A DNA stretch of 60,477 nucleotides from Alphaproteobacteria bacterium casp-alpha6 (GTDB lineage Bacteria > Pseudomonadota > Alphaproteobacteria > Rhodobacterales > Rhodobacteraceae), in assembly GCA_001510135.1 (NCBI GenBank), contig LFER01000043.1:1-60477 (forward strand). Reading direction: 5' to 3'. The position numbers and the translations under genes are program-made. Within the stretch, counting starts at the first letter, position 1, and each line of letters starts with the position of its first letter. The notes below the pieces were generated by a model, which worked only from the letters and a program-made list of their open reading frames with translations, had not been told where the DNA came from and ran no database searches. Shown piece after piece: positions 24,261-33,544 of this stretch.

Positions 24261-25181
24261 ATGGATTGGTCAACAGAGATACGGGCGGCCGCAGAACGCA
24301 TCAAAGGGCATGTGGTTACGACGCCAGTCATGAATTCCAGCGCCTTTGGCCTACCCTATTCAGTCGAGCTCAAATTCGAACAGATGCAACACACCGGCAG
24401 TTTCAAGCCACGGGGTGCGTTCAATACACTTATATCGGAAGGGGCACCAAAAGCCGGTATCGTCGCAGCCTCAGGCGGCAATCATGGCGCGGCTGCGGCC
24501 TATGCGGCTAAAACGCTTGGGTATCACGCGCGTATCTACGTACCAGAGGTGGCTGGCGCCTCTAAAATCGCGCTGATAAAATCAATGGGTGCAGACCTTC
24601 AGGTGGTCAAGGGTCAATATTCCGAAGCCCTGCTGGGTGCACAAGACTGGGAAAGGGACACGGGCGCGCGACAGGTTCACGCCTATGACACAATTCCCAC
24701 CGTAGCAGGTCAAGGAACCTTGGCACTTGAATGGGAGGCGCAAGGTCTGGAGGCTGATACTGTTCTTATCGCTGTTGGTGGAGGGGGCTTAATCGCGGGA
24801 GCCGCCGCATGGTTTCAGGGAACAAAGAAAATTGTGGCTGTCGAACCGGAAACATCCTGTGCACTCAATGCGGCACTAAAGAGCGGTGCGCCGATAGATG
24901 TTGAGGTGTCCGGAATAGCTGTCAACGCGCTTGGCGCCAAAAAGATTGGTCAGATTTGCTTCGATCTTGCCGTCCAAACAGAAATGCAGTCTGTGCTCGT
25001 CAGTGATGCGGCCATTCAAAAGGCCCAAAACCTTTTGTGGCGCACCCACCGCCAATTGGTGGAACCGGCGGGCGCAACGGCGCTTGCTGCCTTGATTGGC
25101 GGAGCCTATAAGCCCGAAGAGGATGAAAAAGTCGCGGTATTGGTCTGTGGTGCCAATATCGCCCCCGACCCATCACCTTAG
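24261..25181 (+). CDS. PLP-dependent threonine/serine dehydratase-like enzyme
   Basis: 306 residues. The PLP lysine is in TGSFKPRGAFN, the phosphate-binding/substrate motif is ASGGNHGAAAA, and the glycine loop is VGGGGLIAG. Lack of a C-terminal ACT domain and the short length place it with catabolic threonine/serine dehydratases or related ammonia-lyases (hydroxyaspartate or ectoine-breakdown types) rather than biosynthetic IlvA. It would deaminate a beta-hydroxy amino acid to a keto acid. A clear AAGGAA ribosome binding site precedes the ATG. No ectoine genes are nearby to specify the role. Confidence 0.85.
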   Translation: MDWSTEIRAAAERIKGHVVTTPVMNSSAFGLPYSVELKFEQMQHTGSFKPRGAFNTLISEGAPKAGIVAASGGNHGAAAAYAAKTLGYHARIYVPEVAGASKIALIKSMGADLQVVKGQYSEALLGAQDWERDTGARQVHAYDTIPTVAGQGTLALEWEAQGLEADTVLIAVGGGGLIAGAAAWFQGTKKIVAVEPETSCALNAALKSGAPIDVEVSGIAVNALGAKKIGQICFDLAVQTEMQSVLVSDAAIQKAQNLLWRTHRQLVEPAGATALAALIGGAYKPEEDEKVAVLVCGANIAPDPSP

Positions 25182-25196
25182 CGAAAGAAAAACCAC

Positions 25197-26111
25197 TCAG
25201 TAGATCTTGGGCACATACAAGTCATCGGGCAAAACCTGTCGTTCATAATCAGGATTAAAAACGCGCTCAGGTAATTGCACCGGTTCGCTCGGCACATCCT
25301 CATAGGGGATTTTGCTCAGAATATGTTCAATACAATTGAGCCTTTCGCGTTTCTTGTCGTTGCCTTCAACAATGTACCAAGGCGCTTCGGGAATGTTTGT
25401 GCGGGCAAACATTTCCTCTTTCGCTTTGGTATATTGTTCCCATCGCACACGGGCCTCAAGATCCATCGGCGAAAGTTTCCACTGCTTCATCGGATCATGT
25501 ATCCGCATGAGAAAGCGCAATTGCTGTTCTTCGTCAGAAATCGAAAACCAATATTTGAGCAGGATGATCCCGGAACGCAAAAGCATCCTTTCAAATTCGG
25601 GTACATCGCGGAAAAACTGTTCTACCTGTGCAGGGCTGGCAAAGCCCATGACCCGTTCCACGCCCGCGCGATTGTACCAAGATCGATCAAAGAGGACCAT
25701 TTCCCCCCCTGCAGGAAGATGCGGGACATAGCGTTGGAAATACCATTGCGTTTGCTCGCGCTCTGTCGGCTTTGGCAGCGCCACCACGCGTGCCACCCGC
25801 GGGTTAAGTCGCTGTGTAATCCGTTTGATGACACCGCCTTTTCCCGCACTGTCCCGCCCCTCACAAATAATCAAAACCTTTGCACCGGTGTGTTCGACCC
25901 AATCCTGCAGCTTGATCAACTCCATTTGCAGGCGCAAAAGGTTTTTATAATATACACGCCGGTCCAGCGGGTTTTGCACATGATCTTTGTACAATTGGCG
26001 CATCTGCACCGACATCATCGGCTGGCTCAATTCATTTTCAAACATTTCGTCGAGCGTGTCTTGAAGCTCCGCATCAAGCCAGTCCATAGACTGAGCGTTC
26101 GTGTCGTTCAT
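25197..26111 (-). CDS. ppk2: polyphosphate kinase 2 (PPK2)
   Basis: 304 residues. The Walker A loop is in GRDSAGKGGVIKRI, the Walker B in MVLFDRSWYNRAGVERVMGF, and the lid region follows PTEREQTQWYFQRYVPHLP. These are the signatures of PPK2 enzymes, which use inorganic polyphosphate to phosphorylate nucleoside diphosphates, and in single-domain members sometimes monophosphates. Cytoplasmic. It converges with the dehydratase gene 15 bases away, and its promoter would lie in the 260-base gap before the proline-racemase-family gene. Confidence 0.92.
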   Translation of the reverse strand: MNDTNAQSMDWLDAELQDTLDEMFENELSQPMMSVQMRQLYKDHVQNPLDRRVYYKNLLRLQMELIKLQDWVEHTGAKVLIICEGRDSAGKGGVIKRITQRLNPRVARVVALPKPTEREQTQWYFQRYVPHLPAGGEMVLFDRSWYNRAGVERVMGFASPAQVEQFFRDVPEFERMLLRSGIILLKYWFSISDEEQQLRFLMRIHDPMKQWKLSPMDLEARVRWEQYTKAKEEMFARTNIPEAPWYIVEGNDKKRERLNCIEHILSKIPYEDVPSEPVQLPERVFNPDYERQVLPDDLYVPKIY

Positions 26112-26370
26112 TTATAACCTCTGTATCGCATCCCTGACGTCCTGTCTGTACTGACAAATCTCGGTACATTTTAGGCGGGGAATAGCTTTAAACATAGAAT
26201 ATATATAGCACAAATAAGCTTCAAATAAAGCTCTGCCGCTTTGAACGAACCTATCCTTCCAGATACTGTCAGGCCGCAGCCAATGTAATGACCAAACCTT
26301 TTTTATAATCGGCGATTGCCAAAGCCAGAACTTAGAGTGAAACTGCGAATACTCCAGCGAGGCTAAAGAT

Positions 26371-27399
26371 ATGCGCAGTTCTAAAATGATCCATATAATT
26401 TCGGCCCACGCAGAAGGCGAAGTTGGGGATGTGATCGTCGCAGGGGCCTTGCCGCCGCCCGGGGAAACAATCTGGGAGCAAAGCCGATACATCGCAAGCG
26501 ATGGAAGATTACGCAATTTCGTGCTGAACGAACCCCGTGGCGGAGTGTTTCGTCATGTGAACCTTTTGGTACCGCCAAAACATCCTGACGCGGATGCGGC
26601 ATTTATCATCATGGAACCCGAAGACACCCCCCCTATGTCCGGATCAAACTCGATCTGTGTAGCGACGGTTTTGCTGGACAGCGGACTTGTGGAAATGACA
26701 GAACCAGAAACATCACTCATCCTCGAAGCTCCAGGTGGGCTTGTTCGGGTAAGGGCCGCCTGTCGTGATGGAAAAGCACAAAATATCACCGTGCAAAACC
26801 TCCCCTCTTTTGCGGACAAACTTGACACACCGCTCGAAGTCGAAGGGCATGGCACATTAACGGTCGATACTGCCTTTGGCGGGGATAGTTTTGTGATCGT
26901 GGATGCTGAGGCGCTCGGATTTTGTCTTGCAGAAGACGAAGCGGGGGACCTCGCCCGGCTGGGAATGAAAATCACCGCCGCCGCAAATGCACAACTTGGC
27001 TTTCAGCATCCCAGCCTCACAGACTGGCGACATATTTCATTCTGCCTCTTTGCTGGACCGTTAGAAGAGGATGCCAATGGCCTCGCTGCGAAATCTGCCG
27101 TTGCCATCCGGCCCGGAAAAATCGACCGTTCCCCAACCGGTACAGCTGTTTCTGCGCGCATGGCGGTTCTGCACGCGCGTGGTCTGCTGGCAAAGGGGCA
27201 AAGCTTGACGGCCACCTCAATCATCGGATCCCAATTCATAGGTCGCATTTCCGATTCATTTACCCTCTATAACAGACCTGCAATTATTCCCGAGATATCG
27301 GGACGGGCATGGATCACGGGCACCTATCAATTGATGCTGGATCCAGAGGATCCATGGCCCGAGGGATACCGGCTAAGCGATACTTGGGGCGCGGCGTAA
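26371..27399 (+). CDS. proline racemase superfamily protein with Ser/Thr catalytic pair
   Basis: 342 residues. The fold signature is clear: [17 protein letters not shown] at the start, [19 protein letters not shown] around the first catalytic site, and [16 protein letters not shown] around the second. The first catalytic position is Ser90 and the second Thr256. Characterised families use Cys/Cys (racemase, epimerase), Ser/Cys (epimerase) or Cys/Thr (trans-3-hydroxy-L-proline dehydratase). A Ser/Thr pair therefore predicts an unusual activity or a different substrate. An Lrp regulator and alanine dehydrogenase lie next door but on a separate transcription unit. A start at 26386 is also possible. 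Confidence 0.85.
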   Translation: MRSSKMIHIISAHAEGEVGDVIVAGALPPPGETIWEQSRYIASDGRLRNFVLNEPRGGVFRHVNLLVPPKHPDADAAFIIMEPEDTPPMSGSNSICVATVLLDSGLVEMTEPETSLILEAPGGLVRVRAACRDGKAQNITVQNLPSFADKLDTPLEVEGHGTLTVDTAFGGDSFVIVDAEALGFCLAEDEAGDLARLGMKITAAANAQLGFQHPSLTDWRHISFCLFAGPLEEDANGLAAKSAVAIRPGKIDRSPTGTAVSARMAVLHARGLLAKGQSLTATSIIGSQFIGRISDSFTLYNRPAIIPEISGRAWITGTYQLMLDPEDPWPEGYRLSDTWGAA

Positions 27400-27401
27400 A
27401 A

Positions 27402-27863
27402 TCACGTGACGGGCAAGGCTGTCGTTTTGAATACTGTTCGCAGGGCAAAAGAAGACTGCATTTGTGCAACCCCGGGCAATCGCGTGAGGTGCTGGCGATG
27501 AATTCGCGCAAAATCTTCGGTGTTTTCAGCCACGACTTTTAGAATATAATCTGCCGTTCCTGCCATCAGATGACACTCCAGCACATCCGGAATCCGCGCT
27601 ACCGCCTTTTCAAAATTGTCCAAAACCTCATCCGCCTGAGCCGACAGCCTGATCTCTACAAAAACTGTGGTTGGCAGGCCAATTTTACGCGCATTCAACA
27701 GCGCAACATATTGTTTTATAAAACCATCCTTTTCCAAACGCTGTACCCGACGATGACAGGCAGAGGGGGATAGATTTACCAATTCGGCCAGCTCAGCATT
27801 GGAGATTCTGCCCTGATTCTGGAGCGCATTCAAAATCGCACGATCTATTGTATTTAACATCAT
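27402..27863 (-). CDS. Lrp/AsnC family regulator, likely of alanine dehydrogenase
   Basis: About 153 residues. The AsnC-type helix-turn-helix LNTIDRAILNALQNQGRISNAELAE followed by SPSACHRRVQRLEKDGFI is canonical, and a RAM ligand domain follows (YILKVVAENTEDFARI). The long frame upstream of 27863 lacks homology, so the ATG pair at 27863/27860 is taken as start. It diverges from ald with about 130 bases between them, the arrangement of AldR/Lrp-type activators of alanine dehydrogenase that sense alanine. Its 3' end nearly touches the convergent proline-racemase-family gene. Confidence 0.88.
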   Translation of the reverse strand: MMLNTIDRAILNALQNQGRISNAELAELVNLSPSACHRRVQRLEKDGFIKQYVALLNARKIGLPTTVFVEIRLSAQADEVLDNFEKAVARIPDVLECHLMAGTADYILKVVAENTEDFARIHRQHLTRLPGVAQMQSSFALRTVFKTTALPVT

Positions 27864-27942
27864 CTTTGCACATTTCTTTCTTATTTTAATATTATTTCGC
27901 AAGATACTTCGAAAATGATTATAAAACAACGCAGTATTTTCA

Positions 27943-27954
27943 AAACAATTGTTT
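27943..27954. promoter_or_regulatory. perfect palindrome between lrp-type gene and ald
   Basis: AAACAATTGTTT is a perfect 12-base palindrome in AT-rich DNA 39 bases before the ald start codon. In Lrp-regulated ald genes, operators lie in this interval. It is offered as an Lrp site candidate; further half-sites nearby were not resolved by eye. Confidence 0.45.
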
Positions 27955-27993
27955 AACCATTTCGCTAGACTAAGGCCAAAGAAGGAGAGACAC

Positions 27994-29118
27994 ATGAAAA
28001 TTGGTTGCCCAAAAGAAATCAAACCACAAGAATTCCGTGTTGGACTTACGCCCGCGGCTGTTTTCGAATTGGCGCGTAATCGCCATAGCGTGTTGGTCGA
28101 AACAAATGCTGGCGTTGGCGCCGGATTTAGCGATCAGGATTACATCAACGCCGGGGCCGCGATTGCAGAGACTGCACAGGAGGTTTTCGCCGCAAGCGAT
28201 ATGATCGTTAAGGTTAAAGAGCCACAAGCGATTGAACGCAAAATGTTACGCGAAGGACAGCTGTTATTCACCTATCTCCATTTAGCGCCCGACCCCGAAC
28301 AGACCAAAGATTTATTAGACAGCGGTTGCACAGCGATTGCATATGAAACCGTGACAGATACCAATGGCGGCTTGCCCTTGCTGGCCCCTATGTCAGAGGT
28401 GGCCGGACGGCTTGCACCACAAGTGGGGGCTTGGACGTTGCAAAAGGCAAATGGTGGGCGCGGCGTCCTGCTTGGTGGCGTACCGGGCGTCGGAGCGGGC
28501 AAAGTTCTTGTCATCGGTGGCGGGGTTGTCGGCACCCATGCGGCCCGCGTGGCTGCTGGAATGGGCGCAGATGTCACAGTATTGGACCGATCTCTACCCC
28601 GTCTTCGTTACCTTGATGATGTCTTTGCAGGGACATTCAAAAACGCATACGCCAGTGCTGCATTGACCGCGGAATTGGCGATCTCTGCCGATTTGATCAT
28701 AGGTGCGGTCCTTGTTCCGGGTGCCGCGGCACCAAAACTGATCAATAAAGCACAGCTCAGCTCCCTCAAACCAGGCGCGGCACTTGTCGATGTGGCGATT
28801 GATCAGGGCGGGTGCTTTGAAACCTCACGCGCAACAACACATGAAGATCCCATTTATGAGGTTGACGGCATCATGCATTACTGCGTTGCCAATATGCCCG
28901 GTGCGGTATCGCGCACCTCCACGATTGCGCTTGGAAACGCGACACTCCCATTTGTTCTGGCGCTCGCAAACAAGGGTTGGAAACAAGCCTGTTCAGATGA
29001 TGTCCATCTTTTGAATGGCCTTAACGTGCACGCAGGCCGCCTGACCTATCAGGCAGTCGGAGACGCGCTTGGCATTCCAACCATCGCCCCAGATCTTACC
29101 CTGCGCACCGCAGCCTAA
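27994..29118 (+). CDS. ald: alanine dehydrogenase
   Basis: 374 residues, normal length. MKIGCPKEIKPQEFRVGLTP is the family start, with the active-site EVAGRLAPQVGAWTLQ region, the NAD-binding VLVIGGGVVGTHAARVAAG and the C-terminal MPGAVSRTSTIAL. It catalyses reversible oxidative deamination of L-alanine to pyruvate with NAD+. The ATG at 27994 has a strong AAGGAG site six bases upstream; the frame is open further upstream but unsupported. It diverges from an Lrp-type regulator and ends at two hairpins shared with the convergent mscL gene. Confidence 0.95.
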   Translation: MKIGCPKEIKPQEFRVGLTPAAVFELARNRHSVLVETNAGVGAGFSDQDYINAGAAIAETAQEVFAASDMIVKVKEPQAIERKMLREGQLLFTYLHLAPDPEQTKDLLDSGCTAIAYETVTDTNGGLPLLAPMSEVAGRLAPQVGAWTLQKANGGRGVLLGGVPGVGAGKVLVIGGGVVGTHAARVAAGMGADVTVLDRSLPRLRYLDDVFAGTFKNAYASAALTAELAISADLIIGAVLVPGAAAPKLINKAQLSSLKPGAALVDVAIDQGGCFETSRATTHEDPIYEVDGIMHYCVANMPGAVSRTSTIALGNATLPFVLALANKGWKQACSDDVHLLNGLNVHAGRLTYQAVGDALGIPTIAPDLTLRTAA

Positions 29119-29127
29119 AAGAAAAAA

Positions 29128-29153
29128 CGGCTCAGAAAATCATTTCTGAGCCG
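29128..29153 (-). terminator. intrinsic terminator of mscL
   Basis: An 11-base perfect stem (29128-29138 with 29143-29153) with a four-base loop. On the minus strand it is followed by six T residues (29122-29127 complement), which fits a Rho-independent terminator for leftward mscL transcription. Confidence 0.85.
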
Positions 29154-29162
29154 TCAACCCGT

Positions 29163-29187
29163 TGGGGATCTTTCTGAAAGATCCCCA
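29163..29187 (+). terminator. second hairpin between ald and mscL, probable terminator of ald
   Basis: An 11-base perfect stem TGGGGATCTTT/AAAGATCCCCA with a CTG loop, followed on the plus strand by three T residues. The short T-run makes it weaker than its neighbour; it may stop ald transcripts or act from both sides. Confidence 0.65.
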
Positions 29188-29199
29188 TTTACCCAAAAC

Positions 29200-29628
29200 C
29201 TACCGTTTCAACGCATCGCGAATTTCCGTTAAGAGGTCAATTTCGCTTGGCCCAGCAGGGGCCACTTTGACGACAGCCTCGTCCTTTTTGGCAGAGGCTT
29301 CTTTTACGCGATTTACATAACGTACAAGCATAAACACGACAAAAGCGATGATCAGGAAATTGATGATCGCCATTATAAAAGCACCATAAGCAAATACAGC
29401 GGCACCTGCTTCGCGAGCGGCCTCCAAAGTGACAAAATCCCCCTCTCCTCGCAAAACAACAAAGAGGTTTGTGAAATCAACACCCCCGAGGAAAAGTCCA
29501 ATGATCGGATTGATCAAATCGCCAACCAAAGATTGCACGATCGCAGTAAAGGCCGCACCAATGATGATCCCGACGGCCATATCCATTACATTGCCTTTTG
29601 CAATGAAATCTTTGAATTCGTTTAACAT
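29200..29628 (-). CDS. mscL: large-conductance mechanosensitive channel
   Basis: 142 residues. [20 protein letters not shown] followed by [21 protein letters not shown] is the first transmembrane helix of MscL. A second membrane helix [23 protein letters not shown] and a cytoplasmic helix [14 protein letters not shown] complete the family plan. It forms a pentameric pore that opens under membrane tension during osmotic down-shock. The start at 29628 is the canonical one; the frame is open 13 codons further upstream without support. Confidence 0.95.
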   Translation of the reverse strand: MLNEFKDFIAKGNVMDMAVGIIIGAAFTAIVQSLVGDLINPIIGLFLGGVDFTNLFVVLRGEGDFVTLEAAREAGAAVFAYGAFIMAIINFLIIAFVVFMLVRYVNRVKEASAKKDEAVVKVAPAGPSEIDLLTEIRDALKR

Positions 29629-29872
29629 TTCATCCCTTTCCTGAAACCCGAAAACATGGGTTATCAACGCAATAGAAACTTAGATTGCAAAGGTCGCACC
29701 CAGTTCCTCCTGTGTTACAAAACAGCCAATACTTAATTTATGATAAAGTCGCCAAGGGGAATTATTCAAAATTCTGCTCATATCTTTGCGCTTTAGCTGC
29801 AGGCAAAGCAAAGTTTAACCAGCCAAAACATGGCTGGGCGGCACAATGAGGTAAGGTGTGATCACCGACCGT

Positions 29873-30322
29873 TCACGCGCTCGGCAGCGTTCCGTTCAGC
29901 ACATAATTCAAAATTTCAACAACCTGATTGGGGCTTTCCACCACGGCAAGTGCCGCGGCATCCACCTCCTTGAGAGCATGTTGATGTTCAGCACCATGCA
30001 TAACGACGAGCGATTTTCCAAGCGCGGCAGCATATCCCGCATCAAAGGCCGCATTCCATTGTTTATATTTCTCGCCAAATCGCACGACCACAATACCGGC
30101 ATCCTCAATCCCTTTTCGGGTGCGGATCGCGTTGAGCCTTGCCCCCTTATTGTCATGCCAGAATTTATCCGCCTCGGCCCCCATGATTGCAACACCGCAA
30201 TCGTCACTTGCTTCGTGATCTGTCACTGGACCTGTAAAGATGACGTTCAAATCACTGGCGCCCGACACAATTTGATCGCGCCAGTCGGTATGGATTTCCC
30301 CTGAAAGGTAAACTGTAAGCAT
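29873..30322 (-). CDS. YtoQ family protein
   Basis: 149 residues. VYLSGEIHTDWRDQI near the N-terminus, then TGPVTDHEASDDCG and the C-terminal ESPNQVVEILNYVLNG match the YtoQ family, related in fold to nucleoside 2-deoxyribosyltransferase-like proteins but without an established reaction. It lies 31 bases downstream of pheT on the same strand with a GAGGG ribosome binding site, so it is probably the last gene of the pheS-amidotransferase-pheT operon. Confidence 0.85.
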   Translation of the reverse strand: MLTVYLSGEIHTDWRDQIVSGASDLNVIFTGPVTDHEASDDCGVAIMGAEADKFWHDNKGARLNAIRTRKGIEDAGIVVVRFGEKYKQWNAAFDAGYAAALGKSLVVMHGAEHQHALKEVDAAALAVVESPNQVVEILNYVLNGTLPSA

Positions 30323-30353
30323 ACTCTATCCCTCTTTGTTTGTCCGGCGCCGA

Positions 30354-32753
30354 TCAAACACGCAATTCGCCGCCCGTGGCTTTGGTGACTTTTTCAATGA
30401 CTTTATCGCTGAGCGCTTTGATGTCTTCTTCTTTGAGCGTGGCCTGCGTCGGTTGCAACCGCACCGTAATCGCCAAGGATTTCTTATCCGCTCCAAGAGA
30501 GCCGCCTTTAAATTCATCAAAGAGACGCACAGAGGCTATCAGGTCTTTGTCTGCACCAGCAGCCGCATTGATCAGAGTGAGCGCATCGACAGATTGATCC
30601 ACCACAAAGGCAAAATCACGTTCAACCGCCTGCAAATCGTTAAGATGTAATGCAGGGCGTGTAGCGATCGTTTGCCGCGGCATTGGAATATTCTCAGGCC
30701 AGATGGTGAAGGCGACAGCGGGGCCTTTCACGTCCATATCACGCAGAATTTTCGGGTGCAGTTCCCCAAAGACCGCAAGCATTTTTTTGGGTCCAAGGCA
30801 AATGCGTCCATGACGGCCGGGATGCCACCATGACGCCCCTTCCCGCAAAACTTGCGTTTTTGCCGGCGTCCCCAGCGCCGCGAGGACCGCTTCTACATCC
30901 GCTTTTGCATCAAAGACATCGACCGCGCGGTTTTCTCCATGCACGTCTTTGGGGCCCGTCCGTCCGATCAAAAGACCCGCGACCTGAAGATGTTGCTCCT
31001 CTGGTTCGCCCCCATGAAAAGCAGGACCAACTTCAAACAGCGCCATATCCGAAAACCCGCGATCCTGATTGCGCTGCGCGGCCTGTAAAAGCCCCGCCAA
31101 AAGATCGGGGCGCATATGGCTCATTTCAGAACTGATGGGGTTTTCCAATTTTGTCACATCCTGCCCGCCGCCAAAGAGACTGGCAGAGGCATGATCAATA
31201 AAGGAATAGGTCACACATTCATTATACCCAAGCGCCGCAATAGCACGGCGCGCAATCTGTTCACGCTTTTGCATGGGTGAGAGAATTTGTTTTGGCACGC
31301 CCGCTGTGCTGCGTCGAAGCGGTTGGCCCTGAAGTTTGCTGAGCGACGCGATGCGCGCCACCTCTTCAACAAGATCGGCTTCGCCCAAAATATCAGGACG
31401 CCACGAGGGAACATGGGCCATATCCCCGTCGAGCGAAAATCCCAGATCGCTTAGCGTTTTACGTTGAACATCTGGATCAATAACCATTCCGACCAAAGAC
31501 TGTACGCGATCTGTATCCAGACGGTAGGCGCGCGAATGATCTGGCATTTCACCCGCGATGAAAACCTCTGACGGCTCTCCTCCACAAAGTTCCATGATCA
31601 TCTTGGTTGCCGCATCAATCCCTTTGGGAGTCCATAGGGGGTCAATCCCCCGTTCAAATCTGTAGCGCGCGTCTGAATTGATCTTGAGCGCGCGGCCGGT
31701 ATAGGCGGTGCGGATCGGATCAAAAAAGGCCCCTTCAAGAAAGACATTGACCGTCTCATCCGTACATCCCGAATGGATGCCTCCCATAATGCCACCGAGG
31801 CTTTCCACGCCATTGGCATCGGAAATCACCGTCATTCCTTCGCTCATCGTGTAAGTTTTGTCATCCAGTGCTTCAAATGTTTCTCCTCCGGCCGCACGAT
31901 GGACGCGCAAGGCATTACCGGCCACTTTGTCCGCATCAAACACATGGAGGGGCCGGTTGTTGTCAAAGGTGAAAAAGTTGGTCACATCCACAAGTGCCGA
32001 AATTGGACGGAGCCCGATGGCCTTGAGCCGGTCCTGCAACCACCGAGGACTTGGACCGTTCTTCACGCCTTTGATTACGCGACCATAAAACACAGAACAT
32101 TGATCGCGGGTATCTTCATCAATGCTGACGTTCACGGGACAAGGAAAGTTCCCTTGGATCGGGTCAATCTGTTCTTTTTTCAGCACCCCAATCCCGCGGG
32201 CTGCCAAATCACGCGCGATGCCGCGGACACCCAAAGCATCGGGACGGTTTGGCGTTATGGCAATTTCAATCACAGTATCGACTTTGGCAGGGTCATTGGC
32301 GGCCAACCAATCTGTAAACCGCTCGCCGACCTCGCCCGAGGGCAATTCAATGATCCCATCATGCTCATCAGACAGTTCCATTTCCCGTTCAGAACACATC
32401 ATGCCAAAGCTTTCGATGCCTCGAATTTTGCCAACGCCTATGGTCGTATCAATCCCCGGCACATAGGTGCCCGGTTTGGCAACGACCACAGTGATCCCTG
32501 CCCGCGCGTTGGGAGCGCCACATATGATCTGCGTGGAGCCTTCGTCCGTCTCCACCTGACAAACGCGCAGCTTGTCCGCATCGGGATGTTTTTCGGCCCG
32601 TGTCACTTTGCCAATCGTAAAATCACGAAGCCGTTCTGCGGGATTACTTACCTCTTCGACCTCAAGACCAAGGTCAGTCAAGGCGTATAGGATGTCTTCG
32701 ACAGAGGCATCCGTTTCAAGATGTTCTTTCAGCCAGGAGAGAGTGAATTTCAT
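30354..32753 (-). CDS. pheT: phenylalanine--tRNA ligase beta subunit
   Basis: 799 residues, typical. [20 protein letters not shown] is the canonical start, followed by the EMAP/tRNA-binding-like domain (VGKVTRAEKHPDADKLRVCQV), B3/B4 editing region, B5 and a C-terminal anticodon-binding FDX-ACB domain (RDFAFVVDQSVDALTL). With PheS it forms the alpha2beta2 synthetase that charges tRNA-Phe. The frame is open to 32831 but the added part overlaps the upstream gene. Its ATG overlaps the TGA of the amidotransferase gene (ATGA), so translation is coupled. Confidence 0.97.
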   Translation of the reverse strand: MKFTLSWLKEHLETDASVEDILYALTDLGLEVEEVSNPAERLRDFTIGKVTRAEKHPDADKLRVCQVETDEGSTQIICGAPNARAGITVVVAKPGTYVPGIDTTIGVGKIRGIESFGMMCSEREMELSDEHDGIIELPSGEVGERFTDWLAANDPAKVDTVIEIAITPNRPDALGVRGIARDLAARGIGVLKKEQIDPIQGNFPCPVNVSIDEDTRDQCSVFYGRVIKGVKNGPSPRWLQDRLKAIGLRPISALVDVTNFFTFDNNRPLHVFDADKVAGNALRVHRAAGGETFEALDDKTYTMSEGMTVISDANGVESLGGIMGGIHSGCTDETVNVFLEGAFFDPIRTAYTGRALKINSDARYRFERGIDPLWTPKGIDAATKMIMELCGGEPSEVFIAGEMPDHSRAYRLDTDRVQSLVGMVIDPDVQRKTLSDLGFSLDGDMAHVPSWRPDILGEADLVEEVARIASLSKLQGQPLRRSTAGVPKQILSPMQKREQIARRAIAALGYNECVTYSFIDHASASLFGGGQDVTKLENPISSEMSHMRPDLLAGLLQAAQRNQDRGFSDMALFEVGPAFHGGEPEEQHLQVAGLLIGRTGPKDVHGENRAVDVFDAKADVEAVLAALGTPAKTQVLREGASWWHPGRHGRICLGPKKMLAVFGELHPKILRDMDVKGPAVAFTIWPENIPMPRQTIATRPALHLNDLQAVERDFAFVVDQSVDALTLINAAAGADKDLIASVRLFDEFKGGSLGADKKSLAITVRLQPTQATLKEEDIKALSDKVIEKVTKATGGELRV

Positions 32754-33544
32754 GACGATATCCTGTCTTTTACATGCATAAGCCAATTGGCCAGTTCGCG
32801 CGTGCGTTCTTTGGGGTGAAGCGCCGCGCATGTTGTTCCGAGCCGGTCTGCGGCCCGAGCATCGCGTTCCCCTGCCTCCAGATCGTCGATGAGGGCAGTC
32901 TGTGCAGAAAATACGCTATTTCCGGTTCTCAGGGATTTTGCGATGGAGGTTGCAGAACATTCCGGATGATACTGCGCCCCCCAGAAATCGACCCCCTCAG
33001 CACGATAGGAAAAAGATTGAACCGGTGAATGATCATTTTCCGCCAAGAGCACGGCCCGTTTGGGAAGCCTCTCGACCTCGTCGCGGTGAATGCAGGGGAC
33101 GGCATAGACGTCGGTTCGCCCGTCGAGGGCGGGATGGGATTTGCCGGCCTCCGTCTTGCGGGTGTCTCTGGCGACACCAACTTCCAATCCATTGGGAGAC
33201 GGGCGCACAGACCCGCCAAGGACCACGGCGGCCAGTTGCATGCCATTGCAGCTTCCCCAGACCGGCAGACCCGATTGAAACACATGCTCCATTACTTCGC
33301 GTAAAGGAGCAGCCTCTTTGGCATCGACACTCCAATTGACGCCCGATCCTGTAAAAACCACACCGTCAATATCGTCCAATTTTTCGAGGTGGAATTTTGT
33401 GGCATAGGGTTCTGCAACCTGAGATTTCACCGAAGGCTCTAGCTCTGCAAAAGCGGCTTTGAATTGATCACAAGCACGATATCCCTGCGCGGCAATCAAA
33501 TCCGGCGGATTGCTTTCAACGATCAAGATTTTTGCCCCGCTCAC
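32750..33544 (-). CDS. class I glutamine amidotransferase-like protein between pheS and pheT
   Basis: 264 residues. The nucleophile elbow is [12 protein letters not shown] with C99, and the catalytic His/Glu pair is in QYHPECS (H193, E195), so the triad is intact. [10 protein letters not shown] provides the oxyanion region. It resembles stand-alone GuaA-like amidotransferases that release ammonia from glutamine or hydrolyse gamma-glutamyl compounds; no synthetase domain is attached. It starts at GTG overlapping the pheS stop (GTGA) and ends overlapping the pheT start (ATGA). It is thus translationally coupled to both synthetase subunits. A substrate or a relation to aminoacylation is not known. 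Confidence 0.85.
   Translation of the reverse strand: MSGAKILIVESNPPDLIAAQGYRACDQFKAAFAELEPSVKSQVAEPYATKFHLEKLDDIDGVVFTGSGVNWSVDAKEAAPLREVMEHVFQSGLPVWGSCNGMQLAAVVLGGSVRPSPNGLEVGVARDTRKTEAGKSHPALDGRTDVYAVPCIHRDEVERLPKRAVLLAENDHSPVQSFSYRAEGVDFWGAQYHPECSATSIAKSLRTGNSVFSAQTALIDDLEAGERDARAADRLGTTCAALHPKERTRELANWLMHVKDRISS

Noticed and set aside
25275..26117. Plus-strand open frame of 280 codons opposite PPK2
   Set aside because: Exactly antisense to PPK2, whose Walker motifs are intact; no recognisable domain.
31773..32690. Plus-strand open frame of 305 codons opposite pheT
   Set aside because: Antisense shadow of a well-conserved synthetase gene.
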